Source of the DNA: Alcanivorax sp.
GTDB lineage: Bacteria; Pseudomonadota; Gammaproteobacteria; Pseudomonadales; Alcanivoracaceae
Assembly: GCF_002726155.1 (NCBI RefSeq)
Contig: NZ_PBSH01000039.1
Span: 62,001 to 126,000, forward strand
Direction: 5' to 3'
Length of the DNA: 64,000 nucleotides
In this document: piece by piece, positions 51,637-60,369 of the stretch
Layout of the letters: the number at the start of each line of letters is the position of its first letter
Position numbering within the stretch: position 1 is the first letter of the stretch
Position numbers and translations under genes: made by a program
The notes under the pieces: generated by a model
Database searches by the model: none
Seen by the model: only the letters and a program-made list of their open reading frames with translations
Told to the model about the DNA's origin: nothing

Positions 51637-52020
51637 CTAGCCCAGTTTTTCCAGCATGGCCGCCATGTTGGTGCGTACCACTTCAATGGCTTTGTAGGGG
51701 CGGATCATTACTTTGAAGTCGACGATTTTTCCGTCGTCATTCCAGGTGATCATATCCACGCCATTCACTGCGATGCCATCCAGTTCCAGGGCAAACTCCA
51801 GCACGGAATGCTGCCCGTCATTGATTTCCCGCACATAGTGAAAGCTGTCGTTGGCCAGCACGTGCATGGCTGCGGTCAGGTAGGCCGTGGTGATGGGTTT
51901 GCCAACCTGTGGCGTGTGCACCAGCGGTGAATGGAATACCGCCTGGTCCGCAATCAGCTCGCTGAGCGCCTGAGGGTCCTGGCTTTTGACGACGGCGTGC
52001 CAGGCTTCAATATTCGCCAT
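51637..52020 (-). CDS. SnoaL/NTF2-like small protein
   Basis: A 127-residue protein with the cone-shaped NTF2-like fold pattern: ANIEAWHAVVKSQDPQALSELIADQAVFHSPLV at the N-terminus (region), a long helix, then strands ending in VDFKVMIRPYKAIEVVR. SnoaL-type members are isomerases, hydrolases or binding proteins. GGAGAG precedes the ATG. It lies 29 bp downstream of the nitronate monooxygenase on the same strand, so the two are likely cotranscribed. Substrate unknown. Confidence 0.82.
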   Translation of the reverse strand: MANIEAWHAVVKSQDPQALSELIADQAVFHSPLVHTPQVGKPITTAYLTAAMHVLANDSFHYVREINDGQHSVLEFALELDGIAVNGVDMITWNDDGKIVDFKVMIRPYKAIEVVRTNMAAMLEKLG

Positions 52021-52049
52021 GGTGTCTCTCCTTGTTTATCCGCGTTGGC

Positions 52050-53015
52050 TCAGGCCGCATTCAGTGCGCGGCGGGCCTGTTGGTATTCTTCGCTGAGTTT
52101 GGCGATGGCATCGCTGGCGCTTTGCACTGCATCTACCGCGCCGATGCCCTGGCCGCAGCCCCAGATATCTTTCCAGGCTTTCTTGTCGGAATTGCCGCCG
52201 GAACCGAAGTTCATGGCCGAGGGATCGCTTTCCGGCAGGTTGGCCGGGTCCATGCCGGCGTTAACGATGGAGGGAGCCAGGTAGTTGCCGTGCACACCGG
52301 TGAACAGGTTGCTGTAGACGATATCGGAGGCGTTACTGTCCACGATCATCTGTTTGTAGGCAGCGTCAGCGTTGGCTTCCTGAGTGGCGATGAACAAGGA
52401 GCCGATGTAGGCCAGGTCTGCGCCCATGGCTTCAGCAGCGAGTACAGAGGGGCCGCTGGCGATGGAGCCGGACAGGGCCAGCGGGCCGTCGAACCAGCTG
52501 CGAATTTCCTGCATCAGCGCGAACGGGGACAGCTGCCCGGCGTGACCACCGGCGCCCGCGGCGACAGCGATCAGGCCGTCGGCGCCTTTCTCAATGGCTT
52601 TGTGGGCAAAGTGATTGTTGATCACATCGTGCATCACCATGCCACCCCAACCGTGGACGGCCTGGTTCACATCTTCACGGGCGCCCAGGGAGGTAATCAC
52701 CATGGGCACCTTGTACTTCTCACACAGCTCCAGGTCTTTTTCCAGGCGATCGTTGGAGCGGTGAACAATCTGGTTTACCGCGAACGGTGCAGCGGGCTGG
52801 TCCGGGTGGTCCCGATCCCAGGCGGCCAGTTCTTCGGTAATGCGGTGCAGCCATTCGTCCAGCTGTGACAGCGGGCGGGCGTTCAGTGACGGGAACGAGC
52901 CGATGGCGCCGGCCTTGCACTGGGCGATCACCAGGTCCGGGTTGGAAATGATGAATAGCGGTGAGCACATCACCGGCAGGCGCAGGCGAGAGCGAATTTC
53001 AACGGGCAAAGACAT
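52050..53015 (-). CDS. Nitronate monooxygenase-family flavoprotein
   Basis: A 321-residue FMN-binding TIM barrel. The N-terminal VMCSPLFIISNPDLVIAQCKAG (region), the flavin phosphate-binding loop GAGGHAGQ near residue 164, GSIASGPSVLAAEAMGADL and a C-terminal W-G-C-G-Q-G-I-G agree with class I nitronate monooxygenases (formerly 2-nitropropane dioxygenases). These oxidise propionate-3-nitronate or related toxins. ATG 53015 has GAGGA eight bases before it. It sits downstream of a TetR gene with a large dyad in the gap, so it is probably repressed by that TetR. Confidence 0.9.
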   Translation of the reverse strand: MSLPVEIRSRLRLPVMCSPLFIISNPDLVIAQCKAGAIGSFPSLNARPLSQLDEWLHRITEELAAWDRDHPDQPAAPFAVNQIVHRSNDRLEKDLELCEKYKVPMVITSLGAREDVNQAVHGWGGMVMHDVINNHFAHKAIEKGADGLIAVAAGAGGHAGQLSPFALMQEIRSWFDGPLALSGSIASGPSVLAAEAMGADLAYIGSLFIATQEANADAAYKQMIVDSNASDIVYSNLFTGVHGNYLAPSIVNAGMDPANLPESDPSAMNFGSGGNSDKKAWKDIWGCGQGIGAVDAVQSASDAIAKLSEEYQQARRALNAA

Positions 53016-53090
53016 GACGGTGTCCTCAATCTGAGCCCCGAATGTCATGCGGGGCGGGGTCCGGGCCACCGGGAAATGGGCCCGGTGGGA

Positions 53091-53125
53091 TAAATATACG
53101 AAGTAAAATTTACACCGTATATTTA
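53091..53125. promoter_or_regulatory. 35-bp dyad between tetR-like and nitronate monooxygenase genes
   Basis: Outer arms TAAATATACG and CGTATATTTA are perfect complements; inner arms GTAAA and TTTAC are also perfect, sharing the same centre at 53108. Fifteen of seventeen base pairs are symmetric, in an AT-rich context. It has no T-tract beyond the arm, so it reads as an operator rather than a terminator. Confidence 0.8.
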
Positions 53126-53165
53126 TAGAGTCAAGCCCGGCCGATACCGAGACTGAGCGAAGCGG

Positions 53166-53783
53166 TCAGGAATCCAGGGTAGGGGGCGTGACCTGCATGC
53201 CGGCATAGAGGGTGCGCATGATCTTTTCACGCAAGGTATCGCCGTTCATGCCGCGCAGGCCGCTGGCCAGTTCCAGCACCACGATGCCGTGGAGCGTTGC
53301 CCAGAACATATACCCGATCAGTTGGGCGTCGCCCTTGAGCAAGCCCGCCTCAATCATATCGCGCACATAGCCCACCATGGTTTCCTGGGCGCGGCCATTG
53401 GCGGCCTGCAGCTCCGGGTAGCGGTCTTCGTCGGGCTGGGTAAAGGAGAAAATCAGCTGGTAGGCCGCTGGGTAGGCCTTGGCAAAGTCCACGTAGGCAT
53501 CGCCTACGGCGCGGCCCTTGCTACGGGCGTCCGGGGCATTGGCGACGGCGGTCTCAAGGGCGGTGGAGAAGCGATTGAAAGCGGCAGCGCGGACCGTGGC
53601 CAGAATTTCATCCTTGTCGCGGAAATAGCGATAGGGGGTCATGGGGCTGACGCCCACTTCGCTGGCGATCTGGCGCATGGTCACGTTTTGCGGGCCACGT
53701 TCGATGAACAGCCGCGTAGCTGCCTCGCATACAGATTCACGAAAACGCGCAATCTCGGCCTCGGTTTTTGCTTTTTTGGCCAA
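53166..53783 (-). CDS. TetR-family repressor
   Basis: A 205-residue TetR protein. The N-terminal HTH (about 12-58; TRLFIERGPQNVTMRQIASEVG, then SPMTPYRYFRDKDEIL) is complete, followed by a helical ligand domain that ends with WATLHGIVVLELASGLRG. The start is taken at TTG 53783 (MAKKAK), with GGAG seven bases upstream; a longer frame begins with an unrelated hydrophobic stretch. It lies upstream of the nitronate monooxygenase and SnoaL-like genes on the same strand, with a 35-bp dyad in between, and probably controls them. Ligand unknown. Confidence 0.88.
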   Translation of the reverse strand: MAKKAKTEAEIARFRESVCEAATRLFIERGPQNVTMRQIASEVGVSPMTPYRYFRDKDEILATVRAAAFNRFSTALETAVANAPDARSKGRAVGDAYVDFAKAYPAAYQLIFSFTQPDEDRYPELQAANGRAQETMVGYVRDMIEAGLLKGDAQLIGYMFWATLHGIVVLELASGLRGMNGDTLREKIMRTLYAGMQVTPPTLDS

Positions 53784-53924
53784 CGCAGGGCTCCACGGCA
53801 AGAGTAACGCGTACAGTGTAAAGCATGTGGTGGTGATGTGCCTGACGCGCGATAAACAAACCGGCATAGATATTGAAAGGCATACAGAGTCGGCATTAAC
53901 GCTGGCGAACAGAGAGGTAATCGC

Positions 53925-54368
53925 GTGCCTTTACCCCCGGACTTTATGCATGCCCGCGTGGATGCAGTGAGAAACAAGCTTAATGTGCAGGTCTGCAGCC
54001 TGTACCAGGCTGATGGTCAGCAGCAGACGCTGGAAATTGTTGCCACCAGTGGCCTCAATCAGCGTGTTCTGGGCGCCACCCTGGCATACAGCCAAGGGCT
54101 GACCGGCAAGGTGGCCCGAACGCGCCGTGCAGTGGCGGCCCGGGACATCCAGGCGCACATGGATTACTTCTATGTGCCGGGCTCTGACGAGGAACATTTT
54201 CGCAGTTATCTGGGCATTCCCCTGGAGTACGACAGCGTGCTCTATGGGGTGCTGGTGGTGCAGACCCGGGTGAAGAAAACGTTTTTCCTGAAGGACATTA
54301 AGGAACTGCACAGCGGCGGTCGGGATTTACTGGATGCGCTGAAACTGGGTGCCCGGCAGGCGGGGTAG
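53925..54368 (+). CDS. GAF-domain protein
   Basis: A 147-residue single GAF domain. VCSLYQADGQQQTLEIVATSGL is the opening strand-helix region, LAYSQGLTGKVARTRRAVAARDI the binding face, and YLGIPLEYDSVLYGVLVVQTR the closing strands. This is close to the N-terminal GAF of PtsP-like proteins but has no enzyme domain attached. The start is GTG 53925 with GAGG upstream. Standing between TetR and SpoIIAA-like genes, it may bind a small ligand as a free-standing sensor. Function unknown. Confidence 0.82.
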   Translation: MPLPPDFMHARVDAVRNKLNVQVCSLYQADGQQQTLEIVATSGLNQRVLGATLAYSQGLTGKVARTRRAVAARDIQAHMDYFYVPGSDEEHFRSYLGIPLEYDSVLYGVLVVQTRVKKTFFLKDIKELHSGGRDLLDALKLGARQAG

Positions 54369-54404
54369 ACGCGGTTGTGAGCGCCGGGCTACCTGCGGTG
54401 GCTC

Positions 54405-54770
54405 CTACTCACTGGCCAGCCAGCTAAGCGCGTCTTTCTGCTCTGCCCATTCGAAGACTTTGACCTGGCCGGGAATCAAGGCACTGGCCTGCTGGACGGT
54501 GTTGCGGATCCAGTCATGGCTGGTGACGACCGCAATCCGGTGCCAGCTTAGCGGGTGTCTCAAGCCAACTAGGGCATCTTGCAGCATGGCCCCGGCGGAG
54601 AAATTTTCGAAAGTGGGGCCGATTTCATACAACACATTGATCTTGTCGTGCTGGCTCAAAGCCCCTTCGATGGCAGGAGCCAGCACTTTGCGGTAGTCCT
54701 CGGCGGTGAGTTCGCCGTGAGCGCTGACGCCAACGGTATCGCCGGGCAGATTGTCGATCAGTTCCAACAT
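54405..54770 (-). CDS. SpoIIAA-like (STAS-fold) protein
   Basis: A 121-residue protein of the SpoIIAA-like family. VGVSAHGELTAEDYRKVLAPAIEGAL and KINVLYEIGPTFENFSAGAMLQDALVG (regions) match the STAS-like fold, and WHRIAVVTSHDWIRNTVQQA and VKVFEWAEQKDALSWL close it. It lacks an obvious phosphorylatable serine of the SpoIIAA kind. GGAGG lies six bases before ATG 54770. It is divergent from creB with a 74-bp gap. It probably binds lipophilic molecules or membranes in the cytoplasm; the role is unclear. Confidence 0.85.
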   Translation of the reverse strand: MLELIDNLPGDTVGVSAHGELTAEDYRKVLAPAIEGALSQHDKINVLYEIGPTFENFSAGAMLQDALVGLRHPLSWHRIAVVTSHDWIRNTVQQASALIPGQVKVFEWAEQKDALSWLASE

Positions 54771-54844
54771 AAATGCCTCCTTGGCATGGGAACGCCTTCG
54801 TGGTCTGGTTATCATGCCATGGTTACTGGCCAGGAATATTTCAA

Positions 54845-55522
54845 GTGCCCGCTGTACTGATCGTAGAAGATGAGCCGCGCATTGCCGAACCGTTGATGTT
54901 TGCGCTGGAGCGTGAGCATTTTGCGGTGACTCACGTGACCTTGGGCCAGCAGGCACTGGACGCGGTCGCGGCGAGTGCGGTGGATCTGGTGGTTCTGGAT
55001 GTGGGGCTGCCGGACATGAATGGCTTTGATGTGCTCAAACAGTTGCGTCAGCGCAGTGAGCTGCCGGTGCTGTTTCTCACCGCTCGCCAGGATGAAGTGG
55101 ACCGGATTCTGGGGCTGGAACTGGGGGGCGATGATTACGTCACCAAGCCGTTCAGCCCCCGTGAAGTGGTGGCTCGCATTCGGGCGATTCTAAAACGCCT
55201 GGCGCCGAAATCGGATGCCGACATCGACACCGATAAAACAACGCCGTGGCAGGTGGATGACAGTGGCTTTCGGGTCTTCTTCCGGCACACCGAATTATCC
55301 CTGACGCGTTCGGAATACCGCATTCTGGCGACCATGGTGCAGCGACCCGGGCAGGTATTCAGTCGTGCCCAGTTGCTGGATATCTGCGACAGCGACGAAG
55401 ACAGTTTCGAGCGGAGCGTGGATACCCACATCAAGACCTTGCGCGCCAAATTGCGCCCGCTGAATGGCGACCACCTTATCGTGACCCGGCGCGGTATCGG
55501 TTATCTGCTGGATACACCATGA
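54845..55522 (+). CDS. creB: Response regulator CreB
   Basis: A 225-residue OmpR-family regulator with the receiver (E-D-E at 8-10, Asp at about 52 in VLDVGLPDMNG, Lys in VTKPFSP) and a winged-helix effector domain ending RRGIGYLLDTP. It starts at GTG 54845. The order creB-creC-creD and the C-terminal kinase fit the CreBC system that responds to carbon source and, in pseudomonads, beta-lactam stress. No creA is present. It overlaps creC by ATGA. It activates creD in relatives. Confidence 0.88.
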   Translation: MPAVLIVEDEPRIAEPLMFALEREHFAVTHVTLGQQALDAVAASAVDLVVLDVGLPDMNGFDVLKQLRQRSELPVLFLTARQDEVDRILGLELGGDDYVTKPFSPREVVARIRAILKRLAPKSDADIDTDKTTPWQVDDSGFRVFFRHTELSLTRSEYRILATMVQRPGQVFSRAQLLDICDSDEDSFERSVDTHIKTLRAKLRPLNGDHLIVTRRGIGYLLDTP

Positions 55523-56925
55523 AGCTCGGTCAGCGCCTGCTGGTATTCTATTTCCTGATCCTGGGTCTGGTGGGCTGGTTCGTGCTCGATCTGGTGTTTG
55601 GGCAGGCCAAGCCGCTGGTGCGCCAGTCTGCAGAAGAAACCCTGGTGGATGCGGCCAACCTGTTGGCCGAGATTGTGGCCAGCGATGCCCGCGATGGGCA
55701 GATCGTGATTACTCCTGCTTTGCGCGATGCCTTGAATCGTTATGCCGGGCGCACGCCGGATGCGGATATCTGGGGGTTAAAGAAAACGCGCATCCACACT
55801 CATGTGTATATCACCGGCCCCAGCGGCACGGTGCTGTTTGATTCCCGTGGCCAGGATGAAGGAAAGGATTTTTCCCGCTGGAACGATGTGCACCTGACCC
55901 TGCAGGGGCGCTATGGCGCCCGCACTACACGCAGTGATCCACAGGATCCATCTACCTCGATAATGTACGTGGCCGCGCCGATTCGTGATCAGGGCAGCCT
56001 GATTGGTGTCATCAGTCTGGGTAAACCCGGGCGTGCCATTGAGCCTTTTGTACAGCGTGCGGAACGTTATCTGATGCTCTACGGCGGCCTGGCGCTACTG
56101 GTCTGTTTATTGTCGGGTGTGCTGCTGGCCTGGTGGCTCAGTCGCCGGGTCAATCGGTTGCGACGCTATGCCGAAGCGGTGGCCAACGATGAACGTCCGT
56201 CACCGCCGCGCTTTCGTGGCCACGATGAAATTCGTGACCTTGCAGATGCCGTCACCGCCATGCGTCGTCGCCTGGAGGCGCGGGCGCAGCTGGAAGATAA
56301 CGTGACCCTGCTGACCCATGAAATGAAAAGCCCGTTGGCGGCGATTCGTGGTGCCGGGGAAATTCTCGCGGATGAAGTGAAGGAACCCGCGTTGCAGCGG
56401 TTTACCGACAATGTGATTCATGAAAGCCAGCGCCTCAGTGACCTGTTGGATAGATTGCTGGCCATGGCACGGTTGGAAAAACTGGAAAGCCTGCCGGCTC
56501 GCAAAACTTCCGTTTCGGTTTCTGCGTTGGTGCAGGAGTGGCGGCGTAGCCGCTATGCGTTGCTGGCCGAAAAGCAACTGGAAATCAGCGTGAATGAGGG
56601 CTCCCTGCAGGCGGAAGCGGAAACTTTCAAGCTGGCCCTGTTCAACCTGCTCGATAACGCCCAGCGTTTTGCCAATGAAAACACCACTATCACGGTGCAT
56701 GTGGAGGCGGCTTGCCTGACAGTCACCAACACCGGCCCCATGATTCCTGACTATGCGCTTGGACGTGTCACTGAGCGTTTCTATTCCTTGCCGGCGCCGG
56801 GCCAGGAAAAGAGTTCAGGCCTGGGGCTGGCCATGGTCAACGAAATTGCCAGCCTGCACGGTGGCAGCCTCAAGCTGGAAAACGCCCATCAGGGCGTTCA
56901 AGCCAGGCTAACTCTCCCCGAATAA
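55519..56925 (+). CDS. creC: Sensor histidine kinase CreC
   Basis: A 468-residue kinase with helices near residues 8-28 and about 180-205 bracketing a periplasmic sensor (Cache-like, with VYITGPSGTVLFDSRG), a HAMP segment, the HisKA box with the phospho-His at residue 267 (LLTHEMKSPLAAIRG) and an HATPase ending SSGLGLAMVNEIASLHGG. This is the CreC layout. Its start overlaps creB by four bases, so the two are coupled. It is followed by a heptamer repeat and then creD. Sensor ligand unknown. Confidence 0.9.
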   Translation: MKLGQRLLVFYFLILGLVGWFVLDLVFGQAKPLVRQSAEETLVDAANLLAEIVASDARDGQIVITPALRDALNRYAGRTPDADIWGLKKTRIHTHVYITGPSGTVLFDSRGQDEGKDFSRWNDVHLTLQGRYGARTTRSDPQDPSTSIMYVAAPIRDQGSLIGVISLGKPGRAIEPFVQRAERYLMLYGGLALLVCLLSGVLLAWWLSRRVNRLRRYAEAVANDERPSPPRFRGHDEIRDLADAVTAMRRRLEARAQLEDNVTLLTHEMKSPLAAIRGAGEILADEVKEPALQRFTDNVIHESQRLSDLLDRLLAMARLEKLESLPARKTSVSVSALVQEWRRSRYALLAEKQLEISVNEGSLQAEAETFKLALFNLLDNAQRFANENTTITVHVEAACLTVTNTGPMIPDYALGRVTERFYSLPAPGQEKSSGLGLAMVNEIASLHGGSLKLENAHQGVQARLTLPE

Positions 56926-56953
56926 CCCCTACCGTAGGCGCGTCGCTGGTAGC

Positions 56954-57006
56954 GCGAGAAGCGAGAAGAAAAACCTGACCCGGTTTTCGAAACTCGCAAC
57001 GACGCT
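56954..57006. repeat. Degenerate 7-bp iterated element
   Basis: GCGAGAA x2 (56954-56967) and, after about 20 bp, TTTTCGA, AACTCGC and AACGACG (56984-57004) form an imperfect palindrome of the family seen at 47.4 kb. It occupies the creC-creD gap. Confidence 0.6.
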
Positions 57007-57090
57007 TCCCCACACAATCCCCACAAAAACCCCAAGCAGGTTTCGCACACTGGCTTTTCCATAGGAGGCGTCATTTGTGGGAGAGAAACC

Positions 57091-58467
57091 ATGCGACCCA
57101 ATCTGTTATTGAAAATGTTCACCATTGCCGGGCTGATGCTGGTGCTGGTGGTGCCGCTGTTGATGATTCAGGGAAAGATCACCGACCGTAGCAATGAAGC
57201 CCTGCAGGTCAAACACCAGATTACCCGGCAAGTGAGTGGTGAGCAGCAGATCAGTGGGCCGCTGATTGTTGTGCCCAGAACCCGTAAACAATTGGTGGAA
57301 AAACGCGACTGCCGCAGTGGTGAAACCTGTACGGCCATCGAGCACAGGCAGGTACTGGATAGCCAGATTCCGGACACCCTGAACATTGATGGCGAGCTGC
57401 AAAGTGAAATGCGCTATCGCGGTATTTACGGCGTGCCGGTATACCGAAGCCTGTTGCACATCGAAGCCGTGTTTCCTGCCAACTGGCAGCAAGTGAGTCA
57501 GCCGCAACAGGTGGTGTCGTCACAGGCGCCGTTGTTGCTATTGCAGATTCAGGACTTGCGTGGGCTGGTGGAGCGGCCACAAATCCTGGTCAATGATGTG
57601 CCGTTGCCCTTGGTGGAAACCGAGCAGTTGCCGGATGGCGTGGGCGGCAATGCGGTGGCTGTGGCACTGCCAGATGATTTGACCGGGGCTTTTACCGTCA
57701 AGGTGCGTTTGAACCTGAACGGTACGGAATCACTCGGTACGCTACCGCTGGCCAAGGAAACCCGCATGTCACTTCGGGCCGATTGGCCGCACCCCAGCTT
57801 TGAAGGGCTGGTGCTGCCGGTGGAGCGGGAGATTACCCCGGAAGGGTTCACCAGCCAGTGGCGTACCAACAGCCTGGCGGCGGCCAGTGTGATCCACTGC
57901 GCTCGGGGTGATGCGGCTTGCGGTGACAGTGGTCAGGCACTGCGGGTGCGGTTGGTGCAGCCGGTGACCGGGCTTCTCTCCAGTGAGCGGGCACTGAAGT
58001 ACAGCTACCTGATTGTCGGGCTGGCTTTCGCGGCTTTCTTTCTGTTTGAGGTGTTGCGCCGTTATCCATTACACGCCATGCAATATCTGTTGGTCGGTCT
58101 GGCGCTGGCCATGTTCTATCTGCTGCTGGTGGCACTGAGTGAACATATAGATTTTGTGTTGGCGTATCTGGTGGCCGCGTTATCGTGCTGTGCGCTAATC
58201 GGCGTCTATCTGATGGCGGCCATGCGCTCCCTCACCGCTGGCTGGACTTTCGCCTTGAGCCTGCTGCTGGTGCAAGGGTTGATCTACGGGATTCTTATGG
58301 CCGAAGACTATGCCTTGTTGCTGGGAGCCTTGTTGTTGTTTGCCGCCTTGGCGGCGGTGATGGTGGTGACGCGCCGGTTGGACTGGTATGCCTTTGCCGT
58401 GCCTGGCAAGGCCGCCGCCAAAGTGCAGGCGAGTGCGGCCAGTGCCGAGAACGGTAACGCACCGTGA
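57091..58467 (+). CDS. creD: Inner-membrane protein CreD
   Basis: A 458-residue inner-membrane protein. One N-terminal helix (KMFTIAGLMLVLVVPLLMIQGKI; region), a periplasmic domain of about 250 residues, then four to six helices at the C-terminus (SYLIVGLAFAAFFLFEVLRR, LLVGLALAMFYLLLVALSEH, and others), as in CreD. It responds to CreBC in relatives and supports envelope integrity. ATG 57091 has GAGAGAAACC before it. A small ORF overlaps its stop. Members are called after E. coli CreD; the biochemical activity is not known. Confidence 0.9.
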   Translation: MRPNLLLKMFTIAGLMLVLVVPLLMIQGKITDRSNEALQVKHQITRQVSGEQQISGPLIVVPRTRKQLVEKRDCRSGETCTAIEHRQVLDSQIPDTLNIDGELQSEMRYRGIYGVPVYRSLLHIEAVFPANWQQVSQPQQVVSSQAPLLLLQIQDLRGLVERPQILVNDVPLPLVETEQLPDGVGGNAVAVALPDDLTGAFTVKVRLNLNGTESLGTLPLAKETRMSLRADWPHPSFEGLVLPVEREITPEGFTSQWRTNSLAAASVIHCARGDAACGDSGQALRVRLVQPVTGLLSSERALKYSYLIVGLAFAAFFLFEVLRRYPLHAMQYLLVGLALAMFYLLLVALSEHIDFVLAYLVAALSCCALIGVYLMAAMRSLTAGWTFALSLLLVQGLIYGILMAEDYALLLGALLLFAALAAVMVVTRRLDWYAFAVPGKAAAKVQASAASAENGNAP

Positions 58468-58706
58468 GTGGCGATGAGCTGGGGCATATTGCAACGCTTG
58501 TACGGGCCGCCAGGCGGTTCCCCCGCCATCGCCAGTGCTTGCTTCGGCGAGCGTTACGCATCGCCCAGCAAGCTCTGTCCTGCAATGCAGAGAATCGTCT
58601 GGCGATGCGGTGGCTTGGGGTGATCTGGTGGCAATTGGGTGAGCGGCGTCGGGGCAGGGCTCTGCTTTATGCCGCAGAAGTGAAAGCGTTGCGTGGCGTG
58701 TCTTGA
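58464..58706 (+). CDS. Small hypothetical protein coupled to creD
   Basis: An 80-residue frame opening with GTG 58464 that overlaps the creD stop (GTGA). The product is basic and helical: RRFPRHRQCLLRRALRIAQQ, NRLAMRWLGVIWWQLGERRR and GRALLYAAEVKALRG. The pattern suggests two short TPR-like helical pairs, but it is too short for a firm call. No family is recognised. The overlap suggests it is made with creD. It is plausible but not proven. Confidence 0.45.
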   Translation: MSGDELGHIATLVRAARRFPRHRQCLLRRALRIAQQALSCNAENRLAMRWLGVIWWQLGERRRGRALLYAAEVKALRGVS

Positions 58707-58857
58707 ATCAGTGTTGGCGGGGGAAGGGTCTGGTGCGGTAAATGTATTGTATATTGCGGTTTTTTTACAATTGGGCTATCAATGGTCTGGAGGCAGGGAT
58801 GCCAGTGGTCGGGCTTAAGGCATCGTTGGCTCGTCTTTATATAACAGGGAGAAAGTT

Positions 58858-59532
58858 ATGAACAAGAAAATTGCCACGCTTGCATTTGCCACCCTGATGG
58901 GGACCACGGGTCAACATGCCTTTGCGGATGCGCCCTCGTTCAACTACGTGCAGTTTGACTATGTTGTATCCGGGGACTCGGAAGTTAGCGAGGGCGGCAT
59001 GTCCGAGTCGTTTGATCTTGAGCAGGGATTCGGTCTACAAGGCGGATTCGAGATCGGTGACTATGTCATGGTAATGGGCCGGCATTTGTCGCTGGACTAT
59101 GAAGATGACCTGGGGTTTGCATTGGGTGAAGCTGATAATGCTGTGTTCAACGACATGACATTTATTGGTGTCGGTGCGCATATTCCGGTGGCGGATATGG
59201 TCGACCTTTATGGTGCAGTCGGGTTCAGCCGGCCAACGTTCATTGGTATTGCCGGTGAGGGGTATGGTCTGGAAGTCGGCGCCCGTGCCAACTTTGAAAT
59301 GGTGACCGCATCACTTTGGTACAACATGGGTGACACGGATACCAAGATCGGCACGGACTCTCTGGATATTGACCCGGAATTGTTAGGTCTGGATGTAGCC
59401 ATCGCCTTCGCCCCTGATGCGCCAGAGCTGGTGTTGGGGTACGTTGATGCGACCCACGAACTCGAGATTGACAACGATAAACTTGACCTGGATTACGACC
59501 ACTTCTCCATCGGCGTCAGAAAATCTTTCTGA
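58858..59532 (+). CDS. Outer-membrane beta-barrel protein (YfaZ-like)
   Basis: A 224-residue exported protein: signal peptide ending QHAFADA, then alternating polar/aromatic strands (FNYVQFDYVVSGDSEV, FGLQGGFEIGDYVMVMGRHL, FIGVGAHIPVADMVDLYGAVGF). A terminal V-R-K-S-F with final Phe marks an outer-membrane porin-like barrel, and it resembles YfaZ-type proteins. AGGGAGAAAG precedes the ATG. It is monocistronic, with a GC-rich hairpin after it. Function unknown. Confidence 0.8.
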   Translation: MNKKIATLAFATLMGTTGQHAFADAPSFNYVQFDYVVSGDSEVSEGGMSESFDLEQGFGLQGGFEIGDYVMVMGRHLSLDYEDDLGFALGEADNAVFNDMTFIGVGAHIPVADMVDLYGAVGFSRPTFIGIAGEGYGLEVGARANFEMVTASLWYNMGDTDTKIGTDSLDIDPELLGLDVAIAFAPDAPELVLGYVDATHELEIDNDKLDLDYDHFSIGVRKSF

Positions 59533-59542
59533 TCTTTTCAGG

Positions 59543-59561
59543 GCGGGGCCCAAGGCCCCGC
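59543..59561 (+). terminator. GC-rich hairpin after the beta-barrel gene
   Basis: GCGGGGCC-CAA-GGCCCCGC, perfect 8-bp stem, 10 bp past the stop; only a weak T-run follows. Confidence 0.6.
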
Positions 59562-59595
59562 TGCCTTAAATGCATGACTATGCTGCTAAATCCGT

Positions 59596-60246
59596 TTATT
59601 CCTTTTCCTTTCCGTAAGCCCGCAGGAACATATCCACCACTTGTTCGGCATGGGGGCGTGCTTCATCGGGTGTCATCGGCTGGTTACAGCCAATAATCAC
59701 ACGCATATGCTCACAGCCTTGCAGCAGGCTGAAGAAATTCTCTGCCGCCTGTTTGGGGTTGTCCGCCTGCAATCGGCCCGTGTTATTGCCGTTGCGTACC
59801 AGGTTTTCCATGGCGGTGATGGTGCGTTGCGGGCCAGCTTCAAAAAACAGTCGCGACATGGCCGGGTCCTGAGTGGCCAGGCTGCCCATGAGCCGCTGTA
59901 GCTCAATCACTTCCGGGTTATGGATAAGCTCGAGAAACGCCAAACCAATGTTGATCAAGGTGGTGCGAATCGGCAGTGCCGGGTCCAGCTCGAAGATCGG
60001 TACGGGCAGCATGTTGTGACATTCCGCCTCAATCGCTGACGAAAATAACGTTTCCTTGTCACTGAAATGGCTATACACCGTGAGTTTGGAGACGCCAGCC
60101 TGTTTCGCCACGGCATCCATGCTGGTGCCGGCAAACCCCTGCCCCAGAAACAGCGTCTTCGCCGCCTCAAGGATAGCGGTGCGTTTGGCCGGGTCTTTGG
60201 GGCGGCCGCGCGGATTGGGCTGATCAGGGGAGGCGGTATCGGTCAT
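59596..60246 (-). CDS. TetR/AcrR-family repressor of the RND pump
   Basis: A 216-residue TetR protein with a low-complexity N-terminus (RGRPKDPAKRTAIL), the HTH (about 30-70; GFAGTSMDAVAKQAGVSKLT, then VYSHFSDKETLF) and an AefR-like C-terminal domain. It is divergent from the RND efflux genes with a 123-bp gap that holds an 18-bp palindrome. The arrangement is standard for an efflux repressor released by its pump substrates. The inducer is unknown. Confidence 0.92.
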   Translation of the reverse strand: MTDTASPDQPNPRGRPKDPAKRTAILEAAKTLFLGQGFAGTSMDAVAKQAGVSKLTVYSHFSDKETLFSSAIEAECHNMLPVPIFELDPALPIRTTLINIGLAFLELIHNPEVIELQRLMGSLATQDPAMSRLFFEAGPQRTITAMENLVRNGNNTGRLQADNPKQAAENFFSLLQGCEHMRVIIGCNQPMTPDEARPHAEQVVDMFLRAYGKEKE

Positions 60247-60281
60247 ATTTCAATACTGGACGGTTTAGTTTAATAAAATTA

Positions 60282-60299
60282 CTATACTGGCGAGTATAG
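60282..60299. promoter_or_regulatory. 18-bp palindrome, probable TetR operator
   Basis: CTATACT-GGCG-AGTATAG, perfect 7-bp arms, between the divergent tetR-like and RND genes. A related imperfect copy, ATACTGGACGGTTTAGT, lies at 60253. Confidence 0.8.
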
Positions 60300-60369
60300 C
60301 ATGCCGGCAAGCCAAGACCGGCAAAATCCGCCGACTTAACGGGCGGATCCGTCTAAAGAGGTGGGGTCA

